Part shown: positions 1 to 5,195 of the stretch, one piece after another
Layout of the letters: every line of letters begins with the position of its first letter
Position numbering within the stretch: position 1 is the stretch's first letter
Origin: Bacteroidota bacterium
GTDB taxonomy: Bacteria > Bacteroidota > Bacteroidia > Bacteroidales > VadinHA17
Direction of reading: 5' to 3'
NCBI GenBank assembly: GCA_023430725.1
Contig: JAEYZD010000080.1
Coordinates: forward strand, 1-5,914
Length of the DNA: 5,914 nucleotides
Translations under genes and position numbers: made by a program
The notes under the pieces: model-generated
Seen by the model: only the letters and a program-made list of their open reading frames with translations
Database searches by the model: none
What the model was told of the DNA's origin: nothing

Positions 1-557
1 GGTCTCATTCGGTCACTGACACCCAGCCCGTCATAGCTGAGGGGATTGACCGGATCCTCTGTGGCTGAGTCGCGAAGCTCGAAGTGAAGGTGCGGCCCCG
101 ATGAGCCCCCGGAATTCCCTGAGGCGGCTATCACCTCGCCCCTGGCGACCCTGAACTGGTTTCGCTGGGGGAAGAGAGAGACACTGAAGCTCTTCTGGCT
201 GTACTGGTTTTGCAGGACATACTCATCCATGTCTGGCCTGAAGCTTCTCAGGTGCGCGTAGACCGAGGAGAGTCCTGACGGATGTCTCACGTAAAGAGCC
301 TTTCCGAAACCTGTCGGGCTGACGGCAATCCTGTAAACATAGCCGTCATCCACTGCAAGCACATCCTTTCCCTGGACTCCGCCAGTACGGTAATCGAGAC
401 CTGTATGAAAGTGATCAGCCCTCAGCTCCGCGAAGCTTGCTGACAGGGACGGTGCCTCACGCAACGGGCTGACAAGTGTCTTTTCCGCGGAAGGTTGTGA
501 ACCAATGACAGTTGTGGCTGTTATAGCAAGGGCAAACAGTATGCTTTTCTTATTCAT
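1..557 (-). CDS. Secreted M23 family metallopeptidase (LytM-like), C-terminus outside window
   Basis: Zinc endopeptidase of the LytM/M23 family, expected to cut peptidoglycan cross-bridges or stem peptides in the periplasm. The visible 185 residues start with a signal peptide (MNKKS followed by a hydrophobic stretch at about residues 6-19). The peptidase domain follows directly. All zinc-site and catalytic motifs are present: HTGLD (H51, D55), YAHL (H102) and GPHLHFE (H156, H158), so the enzyme should be active, not a degenerate EnvC/NlpD-type scaffold. After the HLHFE motif the chain continues (DPVNPL...) toward further sequence beyond the left edge, so total length and any C-terminal domain are unknown. 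The ATG at 557 is chosen because it immediately precedes the signal peptide and lies about 11 nt from the expected transcription start of a perfect Bacteroidota promoter. The gene is divergent from the zapA cluster. Family assignment is firm; the exact substrate is not readable. Confidence 0.93.
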   Translation of the reverse strand, partial: MNKKSILFALAITATTVIGSQPSAEKTLVSPLREAPSLSASFAELRADHFHTGLDYRTGGVQGKDVLAVDDGYVYRIAVSPTGFGKALYVRHPSGLSSVYAHLRSFRPDMDEYVLQNQYSQKSFSVSLFPQRNQFRVARGEVIAASGNSGGSSGPHLHFELRDSATEDPVNPLSYDGLGVSDRMR

Positions 558-573
558 GGCAGTATCAGATGTG

Positions 574-604
574 CAAATCTAAAGTTCTGTCCTGAAAGAG
601 CAAA
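574..604 (-). promoter_or_regulatory. Bacteroidota-type promoter for the M23 peptidase gene
   Basis: Read on the minus strand, the -33 box TTTG (604-601) is followed after exactly 19 bases by TAGATTTG (581-574), a perfect match to the Bacteroidota primary-sigma consensus TTTG-N19-21-TAnnTTTG. Transcription should start near 568, leaving a leader of about a dozen bases before the ATG at 557. The match is seen directly; its use is inferred. Confidence 0.8.
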
Positions 605-620
605 CTTAATGCCGGCTTTT

Positions 621-651
621 TTTGAAAAGAGTAAAACTTGTGTTACTTTTG
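621..651 (+). promoter_or_regulatory. Bacteroidota-type promoter for the coiled-coil/zapA cluster
   Basis: TTTG (621-624), 19 bases, then TACTTTTG (644-651): an exact match to TTTG-N19-TAnnTTTG. The expected start of transcription is around 657, about 12 bases before the ATG at 669. This decides against the in-frame TTG at 660, which would sit at or next to the transcription start. It lies back to back with the leftward promoter at 574-604; only 16 bp separate the two -33 boxes. Confidence 0.8.
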
Positions 652-668
652 TAGTATAGTTGTCAGCC

Positions 669-962
669 ATGAACGCAAAGGGATATGAAGAGTATCTTTT
701 GCTCAGGAGAGCAGTGGAAGCGCTGGTTTCAGAGCACGAAAAGCTGGTCGGGCTGGCAGCCGGATTGAAAAACGAACTGTCAGAGGCCAGGCGGCAGCTG
801 TCAGAAAAAAACGAAGAAGTAAAGGAGCTTCAGGCAAGATACGAAAGAGCTAAGTTCTCGGGAGCGATTCTCGGGGGCGGGGAGGATGCCGCAACGGCAA
901 GGAGGAGAGTGAGTGAACTTGTGCGGGAGATAGATAAATGTATTGCTCTTTTAGACAGATAA
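669..962 (+). CDS. Small coiled-coil protein encoded upstream of ZapA
   Basis: A 97-residue cytoplasmic protein with no signal peptide or membrane segment. Residues 5-62 form one long charged helix with heptad-like spacing (LVSEHEKLVGLAAGLKNEL, then LSEKNEEVKELQ), so a coiled-coil dimer is likely. A glycine-rich hinge (ILGGGED, 67-73) follows, then a C-terminal helix with the motif VSELVREIDKCIALL (81-95). I recall this tail from short unnamed proteins encoded before zapA in other Bacteroidota; that is memory, not a search. It ends 10 bp before zapA and shares its promoter, so the two are almost certainly co-transcribed. By size, coiled-coil character and position it could be a functional counterpart of ZapB, which bridges ZapA to other division components, but no direct ZapB similarity is visible. 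An upstream in-frame TTG at 660 is rejected as start because of the promoter position. Confidence 0.85.
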   Translation: MNAKGYEEYLLLRRAVEALVSEHEKLVGLAAGLKNELSEARRQLSEKNEEVKELQARYERAKFSGAILGGGEDAATARRRVSELVREIDKCIALLDR

Positions 963-972
963 TTATATAGCA

Positions 973-1263
973 ATGGATGATAAGCTATCGATCAGGGTAA
1001 ATGTGGCCGACAGGTATTATCCGTTGAAGGTTGAAAGTGAAAACGAGGAACGTATCCGGAAAGCAGCCAGGCTGATCAATGAGAAGGTGTTGCAGTACAA
1101 GCAGCGCTACGTTGACAAGGACACGCAGGATTTTCTGGCGATGGCAGCCCTTCAGTATGTGATCAGGCTGCTGGAGACTGAGGAGAAGGAGAGTGACAAC
1201 ACACTTGAGGAGGGGCTGAAGGAACTGACCGAAAAAATCAACCGGAGTCTGTCAAAGGGATAG
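973..1263 (+). CDS. zapA: Cell division protein ZapA
   Basis: A 96-residue cytoplasmic protein of the ZapA family, which binds FtsZ and promotes bundling of protofilaments in the Z-ring. The N-terminal part (SIRVNVADRYYPLKV, 6-20) has the short beta-strand pattern of the ZapA head domain. The following helix (ERIRKAARLINEKVLQY, 26-42) and the block DKDTQDFLAMAALQYVIRL (48-66) are the typical ZapA signature. The C-terminal 30 residues (LETEEKESDNTLEE...) are charged and helical, matching the tetramerising coiled coil. Length is normal for the family. The start ATG lies 10 bp after the preceding coiled-coil gene, so both are translated from one message. It is followed by the structured RNA at about 1294-1493, the same zapA-then-6S-RNA order known from proteobacteria. 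Confidence 0.93.
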   Translation: MDDKLSIRVNVADRYYPLKVESENEERIRKAARLINEKVLQYKQRYVDKDTQDFLAMAALQYVIRLLETEEKESDNTLEEGLKELTEKINRSLSKG

Positions 1264-1293
1264 ATACGCGTTCTTTAAAATAGCAGGATATTG

Positions 1294-1493
1294 CCCGCAT
1301 TGTTTCTCTATTCATTTTGGAAACTCAACATTTTTAACTTTGGAGCAGGTCTTGGTTTGACCAGGACAGGCTGCAGCCCGGTTCGCCGGGATCACGCCCA
1401 GCGCGTGACAGCAGAAGCCCGAAGCAAAACGGCCGCTTCAGCCATGTAGATATGGGGTTTTTTAAAAGTTGGAGGAACTCTGCGGGTTTTTTT
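1294..1493 (+). ncRNA. ssrS: Probable 6S RNA between zapA and rny
   Basis: The gap between zapA and rny encodes an RNA of about 200 nt that folds end to end. CCCGCA (1294-1299) pairs fully with TGCGGG (1481-1486). After a 2x2 internal loop, GTTTCTC (1302-1308) pairs with GAGGAAC (1472-1478). Further in, CAAC/GTTG (1326-1329 with 1468-1471) and TTTT/AAAA (1331-1334 with 1464-1467) continue the helix. Beyond this lies an open region, then apical hairpins: TCTTGG/CCAGGA (1350-1366), CCCGG-TTCG-CCGGG (1377-1390) and TCACGC/GCGTGA (1392-1408), possibly enclosed by GGCTG/CAGCC (1369-1373 with 1439-1443). A U7 tract ends it. Size, terminal helix, interior bubble and position after zapA fit 6S RNA, which binds the housekeeping RNA polymerase holoenzyme by mimicking an open promoter. 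No good promoter precedes it, so it may be processed from the zapA transcript. The branched apex is less typical of 6S RNA, so another structured RNA is not excluded. Confidence 0.7.
1472..1493 (+). terminator. Possible intrinsic terminator at the RNA 3' end
   Basis: The 3' arm of the closing helix (GAGGAAC, then TGCGGG) runs straight into seven T residues (1487-1493). Because its partner strand is about 170 nt upstream (1294-1308), this is a long-range terminator-like end, not a compact hairpin. It could release the RNA while allowing some read-through into rny, for which no clear independent promoter is seen in 1487-1514. Confidence 0.4.
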
Positions 1494-1514
1494 ATATAAA
1501 CAATTAATAATCAT

Positions 1515-3071
1515 ATGATCACAGCAGCTATATCACCAGGGGTCTGTTTCGCCATTGCCGGGGCAGCCCTTATAGCAGGATCAGGACTGTCATATTATCT
1601 ATGGCAACTGATGCTGCGAAACAGAAGAAAGAAGATTATTTCCGAAGCGGAGGCTGAGGCCGAGGTCATCAAGAAGGAGAAGATACTCCAGGCCAAGGAA
1701 AAGTTTCTGCAGCTCAAGACAGAGCATGAAAAGGTAATAAACGAGCGCAATAACCGCATCACCCAGGCTGAGAACAGGATCAAGCAGAAGGAGCTTGCCC
1801 TTTCACAGAAGCTTGAAGAGGCACAGCGGCGGAAGAATGAGGCTGATGCCGTTCGTGACAGCCTGACTCAGCAGATGGAGCTCCTTGAGAAGAAATCTGA
1901 AGAAGTCAGCAGGCTTCACAGACAGAAGGTTGAACAGCTGGAAACAGTCTCCGGCCTCTCTGCAGAGGAAGCCCGGAACCAGCTGATTGAATCGCTGAAG
2001 GAGGAGGCCCGGACTGACGCCATGTCATACATCAACGAGATACTTGACGATGCCAAGATGACTGCCACCAAGGAGGCCAAACGCATCGTCCTGATGGCTA
2101 TTCAGCGTGTTGCAGCGGAAACTGCCATTGAGAATGCAGTCACAGTGTTCCATATTGAATCAGATGAAATCAAGGGCCGCATAATCGGTCGCGAGGGACG
2201 CAATATCAGGGCACTTGAGGCCGCCACCGGGGTGGAGATCATTGTTGACGACACTCCTGAGGCAATTGTCCTTTCAGGCTTTGACCCGGTACGCCGTGAG
2301 ATAGCCCGCCTGGCACTGCACCAGCTAGTGACCGACGGCCGTATTCATCCTGCACGCATCGAGGAGATCGTGGAAAAGACACGCAAGCAGGTTGAGGAGG
2401 AGATAGTTGAGATCGGCAAGCGCACCACAATTGACCTGGGTATTCACGGACTGCATCCGGAACTCATCAGGCTGGTGGGCAAGATGAAGTACCGCTCATC
2501 TTACGGACAGAACCTGCTTCAGCACTCGCGTGAGGTTGCCAATCTTGCAGCTATCATGGCAGCTGAACTGGGTCTTAATCCGAAACTGGCAAAGAGGGCA
2601 GGGCTTTTGCATGACATAGGCAAAGTGCCTGATGATGAGCCTGAGCTTCCGCACGCTGTTCTGGGAATGAAACTTGCCGAGAAGTACAAGGAGAAGCCGG
2701 AGGTAATAAATGCAATCGGCTCACATCATGACGAAGCTGAGATGACCACTCTCATAGCACCCATAGTGCAGGTATGTGACGCCATCTCAGGGGCACGCCC
2801 CGGAGCACGGCGTGAAGTTATTGAATCATATATCAAGCGCCTTAATGAACTGGAGTCGGTTGCTCTTTCATACCCTGGTGTGACAAAGACCTATGCTATT
2901 CAGGCAGGACGGGAGCTGAGGGTCATCGTAGGGGCAGACAAGGTTTCAGACAAGGATACCGAGAGCCTTTCATTTGAAATAGCACGAAAGATTCAGAACG
3001 AGATGACCTATCCGGGCCAGATCAAGATTACTGTAATAAGGGAGACAAGGGCTGTTAACTACGCCAAATAA
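1515..3071 (+). CDS. rny: Ribonuclease Y
   Basis: Membrane-anchored endoribonuclease that starts bulk mRNA decay. The 518 residues have the full RNase Y layout. One N-terminal membrane helix (about 11-33) is followed by a basic stop (RNRRKK). A long charged coiled coil spans about 40-205. The KH RNA-binding domain has the GRIIGREGRN loop (221-230). The metal-dependent HD phosphohydrolase domain follows, with H337 (QHSREV), the H366-D367 pair (LLHDIGK), H404-H405 (GSHHDE) and D422 (VCDAISGARPGARRE) as probable metal ligands and signature residues. The C-terminal domain ends near YPGQIKITVIRE. Length is normal and no key residue is missing. The ATG at 1515 opens just before the membrane helix; its leader is AT-rich with no Shine-Dalgarno, usual for Bacteroidota. 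Its stop codon shares a base with the next start codon. Transcription probably comes by read-through from the zapA cluster or from a weak promoter inside the RNA region. Confidence 0.97.
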   Translation: MITAAISPGVCFAIAGAALIAGSGLSYYLWQLMLRNRRKKIISEAEAEAEVIKKEKILQAKEKFLQLKTEHEKVINERNNRITQAENRIKQKELALSQKLEEAQRRKNEADAVRDSLTQQMELLEKKSEEVSRLHRQKVEQLETVSGLSAEEARNQLIESLKEEARTDAMSYINEILDDAKMTATKEAKRIVLMAIQRVAAETAIENAVTVFHIESDEIKGRIIGREGRNIRALEAATGVEIIVDDTPEAIVLSGFDPVRREIARLALHQLVTDGRIHPARIEEIVEKTRKQVEEEIVEIGKRTTIDLGIHGLHPELIRLVGKMKYRSSYGQNLLQHSREVANLAAIMAAELGLNPKLAKRAGLLHDIGKVPDDEPELPHAVLGMKLAEKYKEKPEVINAIGSHHDEAEMTTLIAPIVQVCDAISGARPGARREVIESYIKRLNELESVALSYPGVTKTYAIQAGRELRVIVGADKVSDKDTESLSFEIARKIQNEMTYPGQIKITVIRETRAVNYAK

Positions 3072-4231
3072 TGAAGAAACTCAGGATTCTCAACATCGTC
3101 GGCGCAAGGCCTCAGATTATAAAGGCGTCTGCCATCAGCCGGGCGGTGGCGGGAGAGTTTGCAGACGACATTGAGGAGGTCGTCGTACATACTGGGCAGC
3201 ATTATGACAGGGAACTGTCAGAAGTCTTCTTTGATGAACTTGAGCTGAGAAGGCCGGACCATAACCTGCAGGTAGGGTCAGGAAGGCACGGGAGGCAGAC
3301 AGGCATGATAATGGAGCGCATTGAGGATGTGATCCTGAATGAGCAGCCCGATTGCGTTGTCATCTACGGTGACACCAATTCCACTCTTGCCGCAGCGCTG
3401 GCAGCCTCCAAACAGCACTTTCCAGTTGTGCATATCGAGGCGGGGATGAGGTCATTCAACAAGACAATGCCGGAGGAACTGAACCGTATAATGGCTGACC
3501 ATGCATCGACACTCCTTATTGCACCAACCAATGCGGCATTCAAGAACCTGATGGCTGAGGGATTCCGGCCAGAGAACGTTGCTCCTTACTCAATAAATAA
3601 TCCCCGGGTTTTCCTTACCGGAGATATAATGTATGACAACAGCCTTTTCTATGCCGAACTGGCTGAAAGAAAAAAGCTCGATTTCATAGCCGGACTCGGC
3701 ATCGGGGAGAAGGAATTTGTGCTGGTGACTATACACCGCGATTCAAATACTGATGATCCTGAGAGGCTCAACGCGATCTTCAGCACCATGAGGGAGCTTT
3801 CGGAAGCGCATGAGATGCCGATGGTCATGCCCTTGCACCCAAGGACTATGATCGCACTGCGCAACCGTGTTCCGGAGCTGTATGCAAGGCTTTCCGATCA
3901 TCCTCTCATTAGGGTGATACCGCCGGTATCATTCCTGGAGATGATACTGCTTGAGAAGAAGGCACGGATGATAATTACCGACTCCGGCGGCGTGCAGAAG
4001 GAGAGCCATTTCTTCGGACGCCCGTGCATCGTTTTACGCAAAGAGACAGAGTGGATTGAGCTTGTCAGGAACGGTACCGTTAAGCTTGCTGATGCTGATC
4101 CGGTTAAGATAAGGGAGTACTGGAACTACCTTATGACAAGCGGCGGTGATCTGCAGTATCCTGCATTCTACGGCGACGGCAAGGCTGCGATAACTATTCT
4201 GAAAGAGATCCTGGCAGTATTCAGGAGCTGA
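3071..4231 (+). CDS. wecB: Non-hydrolysing UDP-GlcNAc 2-epimerase family protein
   Basis: Cytoplasmic GT-B-fold enzyme that interconverts UDP-GlcNAc and UDP-ManNAc, supplying ManNAc-type sugars for surface polysaccharides. At 386 residues it is full length. Seen motifs, in order: GARPQIIKA (11-19), HTGQHYD (40-46), YGDTNS (99-104), HIEAGMRS (121-128), MPEELNR (133-139), TGDIMYD (183-189), TIHRDSN (220-226), PLHPRT (254-259) and TDSGGVQKES (303-312). D101, E123, E135 and H222 line up with the catalytic Asp95, Glu117, Glu131 and His213 of E. coli WecB. The stretch RKETEWIELVRNGTVKL (323-339) replaces the usual T-E-R-P-E block of WecB. I associate this TEW form with relatives such as WbpI that act on modified UDP-hexosamines, so the substrate may be a derivative of UDP-GlcNAc. 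The start ATG overlaps the rny stop (TAATG), implying translational coupling. The 3' end overlaps the opposite-strand phosphorylase gene by 11 bp. The gene symbol reflects the family, not a proven substrate. Confidence 0.9.
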   Translation: MKKLRILNIVGARPQIIKASAISRAVAGEFADDIEEVVVHTGQHYDRELSEVFFDELELRRPDHNLQVGSGRHGRQTGMIMERIEDVILNEQPDCVVIYGDTNSTLAAALAASKQHFPVVHIEAGMRSFNKTMPEELNRIMADHASTLLIAPTNAAFKNLMAEGFRPENVAPYSINNPRVFLTGDIMYDNSLFYAELAERKKLDFIAGLGIGEKEFVLVTIHRDSNTDDPERLNAIFSTMRELSEAHEMPMVMPLHPRTMIALRNRVPELYARLSDHPLIRVIPPVSFLEMILLEKKARMIITDSGGVQKESHFFGRPCIVLRKETEWIELVRNGTVKLADADPVKIREYWNYLMTSGGDLQYPAFYGDGKAAITILKEILAVFRS

Positions 4232-5084
4232 GCCCGTCAAGCACCTGCTGTGCGAGTGCCCTTACAGCCGGCTTATAGTCATTAAGGAACTCGCCGGTAA
4301 TCCTGTTGCCTATCACTACACAGATTGTGAGGGCTTTGTGGCCCATCAGCTTTGAAAGTCCATAGATGGCTGAACTCTCCATCTCATAGTTTGTAATACG
4401 CTCACCCCTGAAACGGAAGGAGGTGATATTGTCATTGATCTCACTGTCGAATGGTTCCAGCCTGAGTCTTCTGCCCTGAGGTGCATAGAAACCCGGAGTG
4501 GAGATTGTGATCCCCCTCGCAAATCCTGACGCCAGTTTCTCAAGAAGGGAGGCATCGGCCTCCACCACGTAAGGATATGCGAGGACGTCAGGCCACTCCA
4601 GATGGGTTGCGAGCGCGTCAGCAAGCATATGGTCAAGACACCACTCGTATCCTTCATAAAAGTGAATCAGGCCGTCAAATCCTACTGCTTTTGATGTTGC
4701 TATGAAGGAGCCTACAGCCAGGTCAGGCTGTAGCCCGCCTGCAGTGCCCAGCCTGATAAAGGAGAGGGAGCGCGGCTCTTCAGCTATCTCACCTGTCAGA
4801 AGGTCAATATTTGCCAGCGCATCCAGCTCGTTGACGACGATGTCAATGTTATCCGTACCGATGCCAGATGAGATGACCGTTATCTCTGTTTCGCGATAGC
4901 TGCCGGTCACAGTCATGAACTCCCGGTTGCTCTTGCGCACCCGTACCGAATCGAGCATCTCACCAATCATCTCAACCCTTCCGGGGTCACCCACAATTAA
5001 TATCCTGTCCGCTATCTCACCCGGAAGAAGGTGAAGGTGAAACACTGACCCGTCAGGGTTTGTAATAAGTTCTGTTTTTTTCAT
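4221..5084 (-). CDS. udp: Uridine phosphorylase-type nucleoside phosphorylase
   Basis: Member of the PNP/UDP phosphorylase family, which splits a nucleoside with phosphate into free base and (deoxy)ribose 1-phosphate in nucleoside salvage. From the ATG at 5084 the protein has 287 residues. Motifs: VGDPGR (31-36, phosphate loop), SSGIGTDN (72-79), FIRLGTAGG (109-117, phosphate-contacting Arg and Thr), FYAPQGR (199-205, equivalent to the uracil-reading Gln/Arg loop of uridine phosphorylase) and NYEMESS (232-238, ribose-binding Met-Glu). The FYxxQxR loop favours uridine over purine substrates. The frame stays open to an ATG at 5153, but that extension contains the promoter box TATTTTTG and reads as unrelated hydrophobic sequence, so the shorter start is preferred. 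It is slightly longer than the roughly 250 residues of E. coli Udp. It converges with the epimerase gene, sharing 11 bp, and is divergent from the DUF5916 gene. Confidence 0.9.
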   Translation of the reverse strand: MKKTELITNPDGSVFHLHLLPGEIADRILIVGDPGRVEMIGEMLDSVRVRKSNREFMTVTGSYRETEITVISSGIGTDNIDIVVNELDALANIDLLTGEIAEEPRSLSFIRLGTAGGLQPDLAVGSFIATSKAVGFDGLIHFYEGYEWCLDHMLADALATHLEWPDVLAYPYVVEADASLLEKLASGFARGITISTPGFYAPQGRRLRLEPFDSEINDNITSFRFRGERITNYEMESSAIYGLSKLMGHKALTICVVIGNRITGEFLNDYKPAVRALAQQVLDGLSS

Positions 5085-5102
5085 GAGCTCGGGAATAAGG
5101 TG

Positions 5103-5110
5103 CAAAAATA
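5103..5110 (-). promoter_or_regulatory. Promoter -7 element for the phosphorylase gene
   Basis: On the minus strand TATTTTTG (5110-5103) matches TAnnTTTG exactly and places the transcription start about 12 bases before the ATG at 5084, the same leader length as the two stronger promoters in this window. No TTTG lies at the expected 19-21 base distance; the nearest (5145-5142) is 31 bases away. The -33 contact would therefore be poor, suggesting a weaker or activator-dependent promoter. Confidence 0.5.
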
Positions 5111-5160
5111 CAAAAAATGTCATCCGCATGCCATTCCGGAGCAAACGGTTCATTGCAGTT

Positions 5161-5168
5161 AATATTTG
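5161..5168 (+). promoter_or_regulatory. Weak candidate -7 element for the DUF5916 gene
   Basis: AATATTTG differs from TAnnTTTG at one defined base and would give a start near 5174, about 22 bases before the ATG at 5196. No TTTG is found at the proper upstream distance. The surrounding AT-rich stretch (5159-5178) is the only promoter-like sequence between the two divergent genes on this strand. Confidence 0.25.
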
Positions 5169-5195
5169 TTAATATGAGTAATGTGCTGTTACAGA

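Noticed and set aside
660..668. TTG start adding three residues to the coiled-coil protein
   Set aside because: It falls at the predicted transcription start of the 621-651 promoter; the ATG at 669 leaves a leader like those of the other genes.
1377..1408. Two adjacent GC-rich hairpins as an intrinsic terminator for zapA
   Set aside because: Neither is followed by a T tract; they fit better as apical stems of the RNA whose T tract is at 1487-1493.
1471..1475. GGAGG as a Shine-Dalgarno sequence for rny
   Set aside because: It is about 40 bases upstream of the ATG and forms part of the closing helix of the structured RNA; Bacteroidota rarely rely on such sites.
4346..4657. 103-residue open frame on the minus strand inside the phosphorylase gene
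   Set aside because: It lies in an alternative frame of a well-supported gene and shows no family motifs; it is a shadow. The same holds for the minus-strand frames in rny and the epimerase gene and those at 5189-5443 and 5472-5750.
5085..5153. 23-residue N-terminal extension of the phosphorylase
   Set aside because: It covers the exact -7 box TATTTTTG at 5110-5103 and has no family-like sequence; MKKTEL at 5084 is a natural start.
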